Of a stretch of 64,000 nt of DNA, positions 43,772-52,709 are shown piece by piece. A model generated the notes under the pieces. That model saw only the letters and a list, made by a program, of their open reading frames with translations, searched no databases and was not told the origin of the DNA. Origin of the DNA: Nocardia crassostreae (GTDB lineage Bacteria > Actinomycetota > Actinomycetes > Mycobacteriales > Mycobacteriaceae). Position 1 is the first letter of the stretch. Every line of letters begins with the position of its first letter. The position numbers were made by a program, and so were the translations under genes. The DNA lies in assembly GCF_001613405.1 (NCBI RefSeq), contig NZ_BDCH01000037.1, positions 1-64,000 on the forward strand, read 5' to 3'.

Positions 43772-45115
43772 TCAAGCCTTCCGGCGCTCGACGAGCACGA
43801 TGATCCCTGTGACCGCCGCGGCCACTAGGAAGGAGAACAGCGAAGCCGACGTCCACCACTGCGCGTGAATCCCGGTGGCATCCTGCACCTTTGTCCAGAA
43901 GCTCGCCCACCAGCTGATGGAGCCCGGGTTCAGCAGCTGATACGTCACGAACCCACAGGCCCACGGCAGCAGCATGAGCGGGCGCGCGGGCGCGTCCTGG
44001 GTGAGGTTCCAGCCGTGCCGTCCGCTGCCGAAGAAGTAGTCCACAATGAGCACCGCGCACAACGGTACGAACACCGAGCCGATCAGGTACAGGAAGTTGG
44101 CGTATCCGCTGAAATCGCGCACCGGCAGCGCCAGCAGCGTGACGAGCGTGCCGACGCCCAAGGCCAGCACACGGCGGTCGATGCGCGGTAGCAGGTTCTG
44201 GATGGACATCACCGTCGAATACACATTGGCGAAGGACGGATCCGCCTCGCGCAGCACCAGCACCGCGAAGAACGCCCAGCCCGCGGTGACGCCGAGGAAG
44301 GTGTCGAAGATCTTGGTGGCATCCCCGTCCGCTTGCAGAATGGCGAGAATGCCCAGGAAATAGCACCAGATCTGGGCCGTGGAATAGCCGATGACGGTGG
44401 CTCCGGCGGCGGTGCGCGCCCGCAGCGAGTGCCGGGTGTAGTCGGCGGCCAGCGGCACGAACGACACCGCGACCGCGAGCGTGGTGTCCACGGCGGGGAA
44501 GAACCCGCTCCAGTCGGTATCGGTCGGTGTCGGAATCGGCTGGCGCAGTAGCTGAATCGAGAAGTAGACGAGTGCGACGCCGACGGCGGCGGTGATGTAC
44601 TTGCGCAGGATGTGCAGCACCCGCAGCGGCCAGATGGCCATGGCGGTGGAGAGCACACCGGCGGCCACGATCACCAGCGCGTGCGGCACCTTGTCGTGGG
44701 ACAGCGCCGAGACGCCCAGTGCGATGACGGTCAGTTCGTACACGCCCCAGCCGATGCACTGCACGATATTGGCCACCGTCGGCAGGTACGAGAGCTTGGT
44801 GCCGAACAGCCCGCGCAGCACGGCCATGGCCGGTGCGCCTGTGCGCGTGCCGACCATGCCGGTGCCCGCGACCATGGCCGTGCCGACCACGGTGCCGAGC
44901 AGGGTGGCCAGCAGCGCCCCGGCAATCGGCAGCGGCGGATGGCCGGTCGGGAAGAGCACATAGGCCGCACCACTGAAGCCGATGAGGCTGACGCCCAGGT
45001 TGAACCAGAAGGCCGCCTGATCGGCGAAGCTGAGCGTGCGCGGCGGCTCGGTGTCGAGCAGCAGCGGCGCTTCCTGGTCCGCGTCCCTACGGCTCTCGGG
45101 CGTAGCGGTGGTCAT
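43772..45115 (-). CDS. NCS1-family nucleobase/thiamine-precursor permease
   Basis: The product has 447 residues with 12 predicted membrane helices. It shows the NCS1 signature near the first helices (FADQAAFWFNLGVSLIGFSGAAY) and FVPLAADYTRHS in the middle. Family members import cytosine, purines, allantoin or hydroxymethylpyrimidine. ATG 45115 was chosen because the longer open frame upstream is a shadow of other genes. The adjacent kinase may phosphorylate the imported compound; this is inference. Confidence 0.85.
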   Translation of the reverse strand: MTTATPESRRDADQEAPLLLDTEPPRTLSFADQAAFWFNLGVSLIGFSGAAYVLFPTGHPPLPIAGALLATLLGTVVGTAMVAGTGMVGTRTGAPAMAVLRGLFGTKLSYLPTVANIVQCIGWGVYELTVIALGVSALSHDKVPHALVIVAAGVLSTAMAIWPLRVLHILRKYITAAVGVALVYFSIQLLRQPIPTPTDTDWSGFFPAVDTTLAVAVSFVPLAADYTRHSLRARTAAGATVIGYSTAQIWCYFLGILAILQADGDATKIFDTFLGVTAGWAFFAVLVLREADPSFANVYSTVMSIQNLLPRIDRRVLALGVGTLVTLLALPVRDFSGYANFLYLIGSVFVPLCAVLIVDYFFGSGRHGWNLTQDAPARPLMLLPWACGFVTYQLLNPGSISWWASFWTKVQDATGIHAQWWTSASLFSFLVAAAVTGIIVLVERRKA

Positions 45116-45168
45116 GGCCTGTGATGCTACGGGCCTGGACGGGCAAAACGGGCAGCTAGCCGACGTGC

Positions 45169-45615
45169 CTACAGGCAGATCATGATCCGGTCGCGATTGC
45201 GCGGATCCACCCGGATCGAGATCGTGCCGCCGACAGTGATTTTCGGCCGCGCCACCGGTTCCACATCGAAGACCACGGTGCCGTGATAGGTCTCCGAGCC
45301 CGGCACCACCAGTTCCAGATCGAGTTCGGTGAGTTCGGTGCAGTGATCGGTGGGCAGCAGCGGATGCACGCCCTCGATGGTGGCCCAGCCCTCCAGCCCG
45401 TGGCGCAGCAACCGCCGATCCGCGCGGGAGGGTCGCTGCGCGAGCAGCATGCCGATGCCGAGGAAGGATCCGAACAGGCCGACCAATGTGATCACCTGGA
45501 CGGGCAGCGTGCCGGGCGGGGTAAGCGGCATCAGCCAGCCGAGCCAGACCGCGAGTGCGATGACATACGCAACGGTCACGCCGAGCACTGTGCGGAGCAT
45601 ACGCGCGTGGTCCAT
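45169..45615 (-). CDS. Small two-helix membrane protein
   Basis: The product has 148 residues. Two transmembrane helices lie at about 9-31 and 40-60, followed by a soluble C-terminal domain (about 75-148) ending VDPRNRDRIMICL. The RVDPRNRDRI ending recurs in actinobacterial membrane proteins of unknown function. GGAGG sits 5 nt before the ATG at 45615. Function is unknown. Confidence 0.75.
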   Translation of the reverse strand: MDHARMLRTVLGVTVAYVIALAVWLGWLMPLTPPGTLPVQVITLVGLFGSFLGIGMLLAQRPSRADRRLLRHGLEGWATIEGVHPLLPTDHCTELTELDLELVVPGSETYHGTVVFDVEPVARPKITVGGTISIRVDPRNRDRIMICL

Positions 45616-45690
45616 GACGACCTCCAAACCACGGCTTCCGGAATTCCAGGATAGTCCGGTATACCCCGCTCGGCAGCGGATCACACGAGG

Positions 45691-46296
45691 TCAGGCGGGC
45701 GAACGCAGGGCGATGAGAGCATCCAGATCGAGCGGGAGGCCGACTCCGTCGAGGTCGAGGGTCACCTGTCCGGAGTATTGCCCGGTCATCTCGTAGCGGG
45801 TGCCCTGCAGCCGGTGCGCGGTCAGCCGCACCGAACCCTGGATGTCCAGCAGCCAGTAGTGCGGAATGCCGCATTCGGCGTACTCGGCGAACTTCATGAT
45901 TCGATCCACCCGCCGCGAACCGGGCGACAGGATCTCGATGGCCGCCAGCACGTCCGCGGGCCGCACCCGCCCGGCGTGCGCCGCCCCGGCCGCACCGCCC
46001 ACGATCAGCACATCCGGCACCCGCACCGTCGGCGGCGTGCCCTCGTCCACCACCAGTTCGATGCGCGCCAGGGCCGCGACGCGCCGCGGCAGCGCCCGCT
46101 CCAACTGGGCCGCCAGCCGCCAGACCGCCAGCTGATGCCGCGGCGGCTGCGGGGCCAGGACCAGCACTCCGTCCACCAGTTCGCGGGCCTGCCCGCGCTG
46201 GAGTTCCGGCAGCGCCGACCACTCCGCGAGGGTCAATAGGTGATCGGGCCAGTACGCAACGGCTTTCAGCAATTCCGCGGAGCTAGACCGGGTCAT
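45691..46296 (-). CDS. Uma2 (DUF820) family putative PD-(D/E)xK nuclease
   Basis: The product has 201 residues. The family order is seen: LTLAEWSALPE, ELVDGVLV, VRVPDVLIV (acidic residue) and AIEILSPGSRRVDRIMKFAEYAECGIPHYWLLD. The last block holds the E-x-S/K catalytic region and the YWLLD strand. Uma2 proteins are numerous in cyanobacteria and actinobacteria, and their substrate is not settled. It lies 40 bp upstream of the response-regulator gene's end on the same strand. Confidence 0.85.
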   Translation of the reverse strand: MTRSSSAELLKAVAYWPDHLLTLAEWSALPELQRGQARELVDGVLVLAPQPPRHQLAVWRLAAQLERALPRRVAALARIELVVDEGTPPTVRVPDVLIVGGAAGAAHAGRVRPADVLAAIEILSPGSRRVDRIMKFAEYAECGIPHYWLLDIQGSVRLTAHRLQGTRYEMTGQYSGQVTLDLDGVGLPLDLDALIALRSPA

Positions 46297-46336
46297 CGTG
46301 TCAGTCTTCCACGCTCCGCAACCGCGCAGCGACGTT

Positions 46337-46990
46337 TCACCCCTTCAACCGAAGAACCGCCAGCACGCGCCGATGATGCAGATCCGACGGCGGCAGTTCC
46401 AGTTTGGTGAAGATGTTGCCAATGTGTTTTTCGACCGCTCGTTCGGTTACCGTGAGCGCCTTCGCAATGGCGGCATTGGACAGGCCCTGCGCCATGAGTT
46501 CGAGCACCTCGCGCTCGCGCGGAGTGAGGCGGGCGAGCGAATCCTGTTGCCGGGCAGCGCCCATGAGCTGGCTCACCACTTCCGGATCGAGGGCGGTGCC
46601 GCCGGTGGCGACACGGTGCAGGGCATCGGTGAAATCGCCGATATCGGCCACCCGGTCCTTGAGCAGATAGCCGACCCCGCCCGCCCCGGCGGCCAGAAGT
46701 TCGGTGGCGTACCGGGTTTCGATCCATTGCGAAAAGACCAGTACGCCTGTTTCGGGGTGGCTGCGCCGCAACTCCAGGGCCGCCAACAGGCCCTCGTCGG
46801 TGAAACTGGGCGGCATGCGCACATCCACCACCGCCACATCGGGTTGATGTTCGGCGACCGCCGCGCGTAGCGCCGCGGCATCGCCCACCGCGGCCTGCAC
46901 CTGATAACCGCGCTCGGCCAGCAGCGCTGTCAGCCCGTCGCGGAGGATGGCATTGTCCTCCGCGACGACAACCCGCAGCGGGGCGTTCAT
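46337..46990 (-). CDS. NarL/LuxR-family response regulator
   Basis: The product has 217 residues. The receiver domain has phosphorylation site Asp56 (VAVVDVRMPP) and acidic Glu11/Asp12. The LuxR HTH is around LTPREREVLELMAQGLSNAAIAKALTVTERAVEKHIGNIFTKL. The ATG at 46990 overlaps the kinase stop (ATGA), so both are translationally coupled. Targets are unknown; autoregulation is likely. Confidence 0.92.
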   Translation of the reverse strand: MNAPLRVVVAEDNAILRDGLTALLAERGYQVQAAVGDAAALRAAVAEHQPDVAVVDVRMPPSFTDEGLLAALELRRSHPETGVLVFSQWIETRYATELLAAGAGGVGYLLKDRVADIGDFTDALHRVATGGTALDPEVVSQLMGAARQQDSLARLTPREREVLELMAQGLSNAAIAKALTVTERAVEKHIGNIFTKLELPPSDLHHRRVLAVLRLKG

Positions 46991-48378
46991 TGCGGTCCCG
47001 CCAGGGGGAGGGTCATGGTGACCACGGTAGGCCCGCCGATCGGACTGTCCACCAGCAGATAGCCGTCGACCGCGCGGGCGCGCGCGGCCAGCCCCGAAAG
47101 ACCGCCGCCGACAGCGCGTTCCGCGGTGCTCTCCAGGGGTTGCAGGGCGCCGCCGGTGCCGTTGTCGCGCACGCTCACCGCGATCATGTCGTTCCCGGTG
47201 GGCAGCACCGATACCCAGATGCGGTTGGCGCCCGCGTGTTTCACCACATTGGTGAGCAGCTCCGCCACCGAGAAGTAGGCGATGGCCTCCACGGCCGGAC
47301 TGGGCCGCTGCGGCAGCAGGACGCGCAGTTCCACCGGGATGGCGCAGCGGGCGGCCAGGGTCTGGAGCGCGGGCTCGAGCCCGAGGTCCAGGGCGGGCGG
47401 ATGGATGCCGCGCACCAGTTCCCGCAATTCGGTCAGGGCCTCCTTGGAACCGGCGCGGGCGTCGGCAATGAGCTGCTCGGCATCCCCGCCGGTGGCCAGG
47501 CGCTCCTCGGCGCGGGCCAGGGTCATGGCAATGGTGACCAGGCGCGCCTGCGTGCCGTCGTGCAGATCGCGTTCCAGTCGGCGCAGCGTGGCGGCGGCGT
47601 CGTCGACGGCGGCGCGACGGCTCTCCTGCAGTTCCGTGATGCGCCGATCGCGGGCGGTGGAGCCCAGCAGCGCCACGGTCATCCACCGCTGCACCCAGCA
47701 CACGGCCCGGATCACCCACGGCAGCAGGAAGCAGAGCGCGACACCGACCGCCGCGACGCCGAGGACCTGCGGCCAGGTTTCGATATAGGTGTCGTTGAAC
47801 TGGAACAGCGAATGGTGTTCCACGCTGTTGTCGTCGACATTGATCGGATGCACGATCGCCCATGGGATGGGTGAGATGGCCGTGAACACCGCCATGGCGA
47901 TGGCGACGAGGACGAAGTAGCCGAGCAGCACGCCGACCACGGCCTGGGTGAGCAGGAAGGCCAGCGCCCGCCAACTGGTGCGATCGGTGAACACGCCCTT
48001 GAGCCAGCCGAAGAATCCGGGCCGTGGGCGGAAATCCGCCGGTGCGGACACCGCGGTGTCGAGCAAGCCCGCGGCGAGTGCGCGGTAGATCGCGCCCCAG
48101 ACCCGGCCGCCCAGGATCATCGCCGCCAGGATCGGTACGCCGAGCACGAAGATGGACAGGTAGAGCCCGCCCCCGATGCCGAAGAACAGGTAGCAGACCG
48201 CGATACAGCCGAGGACGAAAGTGACCAGCAGATAAGCGAACTCCTTCCAGGTGCGGGCCTGGAAGGGCGCCGTCAGAAAGGCGCGCAGCGGGGTGGCCGG
48301 TCCGCCGCGCACGGTGGTCTCGGGTGCGGGTTCGGACAGGTCGAGCACCATGGTGGGCTGGTCGGCGGGTTCGCTCAT
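46987..48378 (-). CDS. Two-component sensor histidine kinase (HisKA_3, sensor-domain type)
   Basis: The product has 463 residues. The N-terminal putative sensor has four hydrophobic segments (about 52-95, 155-190, 235-255). The dimerisation/phosphoacceptor block is RRLERDLHDGTQARLVTIAMTLARA, and the ATPase domain has LTNVVKHAGA (N box), SVRDNGTGG and GGGLSGLAARARAV. It phosphorylates the coupled response regulator. ATG 48378 (MSEPADQ) with GGAGAT upstream was chosen. The stimulus is probably an envelope signal, by analogy with DesK-like kinases. Confidence 0.92.
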   Translation of the reverse strand: MSEPADQPTMVLDLSEPAPETTVRGGPATPLRAFLTAPFQARTWKEFAYLLVTFVLGCIAVCYLFFGIGGGLYLSIFVLGVPILAAMILGGRVWGAIYRALAAGLLDTAVSAPADFRPRPGFFGWLKGVFTDRTSWRALAFLLTQAVVGVLLGYFVLVAIAMAVFTAISPIPWAIVHPINVDDNSVEHHSLFQFNDTYIETWPQVLGVAAVGVALCFLLPWVIRAVCWVQRWMTVALLGSTARDRRITELQESRRAAVDDAAATLRRLERDLHDGTQARLVTIAMTLARAEERLATGGDAEQLIADARAGSKEALTELRELVRGIHPPALDLGLEPALQTLAARCAIPVELRVLLPQRPSPAVEAIAYFSVAELLTNVVKHAGANRIWVSVLPTGNDMIAVSVRDNGTGGALQPLESTAERAVGGGLSGLAARARAVDGYLLVDSPIGGPTVVTMTLPLAGPQ

Positions 48379-48469
48379 ATCTCCATCGTTGTGTTCCGGG
48401 ATCGAGGGTGCGAGGGAGCAGACTCGGAAATCACCGGTGGTGCTACCACCACCACCTAGCATCATGCCT

Positions 48470-48796
48470 ATGACGTATGACTCTCCGCCGCCGGGCTACA
48501 ACGTGCCGCCGCCCGGCTATTACGGTATGCCGCCGCAGGATCATCCCCAGGCGACCATCATTCTGGTGCTCGGCATTCTGAGCCTGGTGCTGTGCAGTTT
48601 CCTCGGTCCCGTCGCCTGGACGATGGGGCGGCGCGCGCTCACCGAGATCGATGCCGCGCACGGCGCGATCGGTGGCCGCGGCCAGGTGCAGGCGGGCATG
48701 ATCTGCGGCATCGTCGCCACCTGCCTGCTGGTATTGCTGCTGCTGTTCTTCGTGTTCGCCATTGTGGTCGGCGCGCTCGGTAGCACGTCCGCGTAG
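48470..48796 (+). CDS. DUF4190-type small membrane protein, first of a tandem pair
   Basis: The product has 108 residues. A Pro/Tyr-rich N-terminus (about 1-25) is followed by two transmembrane helices with GILSLVLCSFLGPVAW and GMICGIVATCLLVLLLL. TAGCAT (48457-48462) ends 7 nt before ATG 48470, and no ribosome-binding site is seen, so the mRNA may be leaderless. ATG 48464 is the alternative. It is divergent from the histidine kinase, which may control it. Confidence 0.8.
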   Translation: MTYDSPPPGYNVPPPGYYGMPPQDHPQATIILVLGILSLVLCSFLGPVAWTMGRRALTEIDAAHGAIGGRGQVQAGMICGIVATCLLVLLLLFFVFAIVVGALGSTSA

Positions 48797-48829
48797 AGCG
48801 CGGCCGCCGTATCGAAATACGATGCGGCG

Positions 48830-49165
48830 GTGAGTTATCCCGAATACCAGTACGACCCGTACCAGGGGCAGCCCTATCCGGGTTTTCCACCGGCGCCGCC
48901 GGACCATCCCCAGGCCACCACCATTCTGGTGCTGGGCATTCTCAGCCTGACCTGCTGCCAGTTGCTCGGTCCGGTGGCTTGGTTCATGGGTCACAGGGCG
49001 CGCAAAGAGATCGACTATTCCGGCGGCATGCTGGGCGGGCGCGGCAGTGTGACGGCCGGGTACGTCTGTGGCATCGTCGGCACCTGCCTGCTGCTGGCGC
49101 TGGGCCTGTTCTACGGCGTGGCCATCCTGATCGCCATCCTGGACAGCAGCTCGAGCAGCTACTGA
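48830..49165 (+). CDS. DUF4190-type small membrane protein, second of a tandem pair
   Basis: The product has 111 residues and is a clear paralogue of the preceding protein: DHPQATTILVLGILSL, LGPVAWFMG and GGRGSVTAGYVCGIV recur at the same spacing. The Pro/Tyr-rich head differs. TACGAT (48818-48823) lies 6 nt before GTG 48830, again consistent with a leaderless start. Function is unknown. Confidence 0.8.
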   Translation: MSYPEYQYDPYQGQPYPGFPPAPPDHPQATTILVLGILSLTCCQLLGPVAWFMGHRARKEIDYSGGMLGGRGSVTAGYVCGIVGTCLLLALGLFYGVAILIAILDSSSSSY

Positions 49166-49185
49166 CAGCCCATTAGGCTGTCCGG

Positions 49186-49869
49186 GTGAGTCCAGTCCCG
49201 ACCTCCGACGAATCGCTCGCCCCCGGTCCCACCGAATGGGGTGACCATCCGCACGGTGTCGGGCCGTGGCGGGCGGAGTTCGGCACCGAACCGCCCGCGG
49301 ACGTGCGGCTGGATCCCGAACTGCTGGAGCACGGCGACCGGCGCAATGTGGTGGACGCCTATCGCTATTGGACCCGCGAGGCGATCGTCGCCGATATCGA
49401 CAGTCGCCGCCATCCGTTCCACGTGGCCATCGAGAACTTCGGCCATGACGCCAATATCGGCACGGTGGTCCGGACCGCGAATGCCTTCGCCGCGGCGGCC
49501 GTCCACATCGTGGGGCGCAAACGCTGGAATCGGCGCGGCGCCATGGTCACCGACCGCTATCAGCACCTGCGCCACCACTCGGATATCGCTGAGCTGCTGC
49601 GCTTCGCGGCGGAGGCGGGGCTCGCGGTCGTCGCCGTGGACAATGTGCCGGGCTCGGTGCCGTTGGAAACCGCCCGGTTGCCTCGCAATGGCCTTCTGCT
49701 CTTCGGCCAGGAGGGGCCCGGCGTCACCGATGCGGCGAAGGGTGCGGCCGTGCAGACGGTCTCCATCGCGCAATTCGGCTCTACCCGCAGTATCAATGTG
49801 GGCGTGGCCGCCGGAATCGCGATGCATGCCTGGATTCGCCAGCATGCGGACCTGACTACTGCCTGGTAA
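49186..49869 (+). CDS. TrmH/SpoU-family RNA 2'-O-methyltransferase (Rv0380c-like)
   Basis: The product has 227 residues. The SPOUT signature is visible: HPFHVAIENFGHDANIGTVVRTANAF (motif 1), LLLFGQEGPGV (motif 2) and VSIAQFGSTRSINVGVAAGIAMHAW (motif 3), which form the AdoMet knot. It methylates ribose in tRNA or rRNA; the target is not readable. TAGGCT (49174-49179) lies 6 nt before GTG 49186, suggesting a leaderless mRNA. Confidence 0.9.
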   Translation: MSPVPTSDESLAPGPTEWGDHPHGVGPWRAEFGTEPPADVRLDPELLEHGDRRNVVDAYRYWTREAIVADIDSRRHPFHVAIENFGHDANIGTVVRTANAFAAAAVHIVGRKRWNRRGAMVTDRYQHLRHHSDIAELLRFAAEAGLAVVAVDNVPGSVPLETARLPRNGLLLFGQEGPGVTDAAKGAAVQTVSIAQFGSTRSINVGVAAGIAMHAWIRQHADLTTAW

Positions 49870-49938
49870 CCAAGTGACATGGGCCTCAGGTAACAAATCA
49901 GCCACGGGGCGGCGCGCCCGACTGGCACCATATGTCCT

Positions 49939-51039
49939 ATGACATCGCGGACCGGGCGTAATACCGAGCCGACCGCCGCGCTCTGGGCGGAGCGTGCCGA
50001 TCTGGCGGAGTCCGCGATCGTCTCCCGGCATCTGAGATCGCTATGGGGCGTTCCGGGCACGGCGCTCGGGGTGGTCGGCTGGCCGCCGACCAAGCGGGAC
50101 CGGACCTTTGTCTCCTGGCACTACTGGTGGCAGGCCCATCTCATCGACTGCGCGGTTGACGCCGCCAATCGGCACGTCACCCCGGTCCGGCAACGCCGTA
50201 TCGCGGCGATCGCGAAGGGTATGCGGCTGCGCAATATCCGGGGCTGGACCAACAACTACTACGACGATATGGCCTGGCTGGCAATCTCTTTGGAGCGGGC
50301 CGAGCGCACCCAGGGCATCGACGAGGTGCGCGGCGGACTGCTCGCGCTGGAGAAGGAGCTCTGCAGCGGTTTCGATCCGCAGTTCGGTGCGGTGCCGTGG
50401 CGCAAGGGATCCGACTTCTTCAATGCCCCGGCCAACGGTCCGGTCGGCATTGCCATGGCGCGGCTCGGCCACTACGGCCGCGCTCAGGAAATTTCCGACT
50501 GGATCGACAACACCTTGCGGGACAAGGAGACCGGTCTTATCTTCGACGGCGTCCACCTGCCCTCCGGCGAGGTCGAGACGCCCGTGTACAGCTACTGCCA
50601 GGGCGTGGTGCTGGGCCTGGACACCGAATTGGCCGTGCACACCGGCGAACCCAGGCATACCGAGCGCGCGCTGCGGCTGCTGTCCGCCATCGAGGAGCGT
50701 CTGGTGTCCGGCGGCGTGGTGGTCGGCGGCGGGGGCGGGGACGGCGGCCTGTTCAATGGGATTCTCATTCGCTATCTGGCGCTGGCGGCGGTCATGCTGC
50801 CCGGTGAGGAACCCGAGCACGTCGATGCCCGCAAGGCGGCCGCGGCCATTGTCCGCAAATCCGCCGAGGCCGCGTGGGAGAACCGGCTCGAGGTGGAGGG
50901 CGATCCGCTGTTCGGCCACGATTGGCGCGAGCCCGCACGGCTGCCGGGCGTGCTCGGCGCGGGGCACAGCACCCCGGGCGGATCGGTGAAGTCCTCGCGC
51001 AATCCGGAACGCGATCTGTCGGTGCAGCTTTCCGGGTGA
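49939..51039 (+). CDS. Glycoside hydrolase family 76 (alpha-1,6-mannanase-like) protein
   Basis: The product has 366 residues with an (alpha/alpha)6-barrel-type pattern. The GH76 catalytic Asp pair is Asp109-Asp110 in WTNNYYDDMAWLA. Other motifs are GFDPQFGAVPWRKGSDFFNAPANGP and GDGGLFNGILIRYL. No signal peptide is seen, so it may act in the cytoplasm or be exported by another route. A homologue (Rv0365c) lies near fba and DedA in M. tuberculosis, as here. Its substrate may be mannan or lipomannan-type chains. Confidence 0.85.
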   Translation: MTSRTGRNTEPTAALWAERADLAESAIVSRHLRSLWGVPGTALGVVGWPPTKRDRTFVSWHYWWQAHLIDCAVDAANRHVTPVRQRRIAAIAKGMRLRNIRGWTNNYYDDMAWLAISLERAERTQGIDEVRGGLLALEKELCSGFDPQFGAVPWRKGSDFFNAPANGPVGIAMARLGHYGRAQEISDWIDNTLRDKETGLIFDGVHLPSGEVETPVYSYCQGVVLGLDTELAVHTGEPRHTERALRLLSAIEERLVSGGVVVGGGGGDGGLFNGILIRYLALAAVMLPGEEPEHVDARKAAAAIVRKSAEAAWENRLEVEGDPLFGHDWREPARLPGVLGAGHSTPGGSVKSSRNPERDLSVQLSG

Positions 51040-51112
51040 AAGCTCATGGAGGCGGCGCACACGGTCACGGCCGCCGGGCTCTGCTGAGCGATTCGGGCTC
51101 GTTCGGGCCGGT

Positions 51113-51793
51113 TCAGGCGTTGTGCCGGTGCACCTTGGGTAGGGGCACGGTCTCGGTGTCGAGGTCGAAATCCTCGGCGGGACGCGCCATTTCCAGGCGG
51201 TACTGCCGGATCCCGATAATGGTGCCCAGCACCAGTCCGACCACGAGCGTGCCGATGACCGCGGGCATGAGCCAGGACATGTCCTCGATGAAACTGCCCG
51301 CGTAGTACCCGATGAGCAGCAGCACCGGCGCCCAGATGATGGCGCCGACGGTGGAGGCGACGGTGTACTTGCGGTGATCCATGCCCGCGGCGCCCGCCAC
51401 CAGCGGGCACAGCGTGCGCACCCACGGAATCCAGCGCGCCACCAGCACCGCCAGGAAACCGTGCCGGTGCAACAGATCCGCGACCCGCGTGAGATTCGCG
51501 GTATTGATGTATCTGCCGTTCTTGCGCGCCACCAGGTGGTGCCCGGTGCGCTGGCCGATCACGTACCCGACCTGATTGCCCGCGATGGCGGCGATCATGG
51601 CGCCGACCGAGAGCGCCCACACCTGCGCCTCGCCGGTGGCGTGCGCGGCCAGCACCACGCCCGCGGTAATGAGCATGGAGTCACCGGGCAGGAACAGGCC
51701 GATGATGAGCGCGCACTCCAGGAAGACGAAGGTCAGTACCACCGTCCAGACGAGCGCGGGTCCGGCCGTATCGAGCGGGTTGAAACCGCCCAT
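51113..51793 (-). CDS. DedA family membrane protein
   Basis: The product has 226 residues with five to six membrane segments. DedA features are LFLPGDSMLITAG, GAMIAAIAGNQVGYVIGQRTG and ARWIPWVRTLCPLVAGAAGM. DedA proteins are proposed lipid carriers or scramblases with proton coupling. The ATG at 51793 is the most plausible start, but no SD precedes it; TTG 51823 would give 10 more residues. It lies 31 nt after the second DedA gene, so the two are likely cotranscribed. Confidence 0.85.
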   Translation of the reverse strand: MGGFNPLDTAGPALVWTVVLTFVFLECALIIGLFLPGDSMLITAGVVLAAHATGEAQVWALSVGAMIAAIAGNQVGYVIGQRTGHHLVARKNGRYINTANLTRVADLLHRHGFLAVLVARWIPWVRTLCPLVAGAAGMDHRKYTVASTVGAIIWAPVLLLIGYYAGSFIEDMSWLMPAVIGTLVVGLVLGTIIGIRQYRLEMARPAEDFDLDTETVPLPKVHRHNA

Positions 51794-51824
51794 CGCGAGG
51801 TTCAGCGGGGTGGCGGTCAATTTC

Positions 51825-52577
51825 TCAGTGGGTGTGTTCGTTGGAGCGTGCGGGTGATTCGGCGGCATCCGCGGTTTCCGCGGCCGAGCGACGGCCCAGC
51901 AATGCCTTCGCCACGGAGCCGACCATCGGTAGCACCGAGACGAACACGATGACGAGGAAGATGGCCTCGACATTGTCGCGAATGAAGCTCACATTGCCCA
52001 GGAAGTAGCCGAGCACGGTGACGCCGCCACCCCACAGGATGGCGCCGACAATGTCGAAGGCCACGTACTTGCGGTAGCTCATGGCCGAGACGCCCGCCAG
52101 CACCGGTACGAAAGTACGGGCGATCGGGACGAATCGGGCCAGAATAATGGCGGCGGGGCCCCACTTCTCGAAGAACTCGTGCGCCTCGGTGATGTACTTC
52201 TTCTTCAGGAAACGCCCGTCCTCACGGTGATAGAGGGCGGGTCCGAAACCCTTGCGGCCGATCCAGTACGCGCACTGGTCGCCGAGGAAGGCCGTCAGCG
52301 CCACGGCGGGCGCCAGGATCCAGATGGAGACCGGGGGGTTCGGCTGCGCCGCGAGCAGACCGCCGGTGAACAAGAGCGAGTCGCCCGGCAGTAGCGGGAA
52401 CAGCAGCCCCGTCTCGATGAAAACGATCACCAAAATGGCCGGCAGTACCGCGTTCTTCAACCACGACTCCGTGAGGAGATACATGGGGTCGAGAATCTGG
52501 GGCGTCGCCAGAGTGGTCGTCACGGTCTCGGAAGCGGCCAGCAAGGTCACGGCCGCCACACTACCGGTGATCCGCAC
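51825..52577 (-). CDS. DedA family membrane protein, second copy
   Basis: The product has 250 residues. It has an extra N-terminal hydrophobic stretch, then LLFPLLPGDSLLFTGGLLA, AFLGDQCAYWIGRK and ARFVPIARTFVPVLAGVSAM. The tail is Ser/Ala/Glu-rich. It is a divergent paralogue of the 51113-51793 product and corresponds in position to Rv0364 beside fba. GTG 52577 was taken as the start; GTG at 52559 is possible. Confidence 0.85.
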   Translation of the reverse strand: MRITGSVAAVTLLAASETVTTTLATPQILDPMYLLTESWLKNAVLPAILVIVFIETGLLFPLLPGDSLLFTGGLLAAQPNPPVSIWILAPAVALTAFLGDQCAYWIGRKGFGPALYHREDGRFLKKKYITEAHEFFEKWGPAAIILARFVPIARTFVPVLAGVSAMSYRKYVAFDIVGAILWGGGVTVLGYFLGNVSFIRDNVEAIFLVIVFVSVLPMVGSVAKALLGRRSAAETADAAESPARSNEHTH

Positions 52578-52709
52578 ATCACACCGAACCCTGAACCAAC
52601 CTCACAAACTTGTCGGGTATTCCGAGGCCATTGCCGGTGGAAAACCGGACTGCCCTATGGTGTGGCCTGACAGAATTTGTTGTACGCAGCACACACATCG
52701 GAGGTCATT

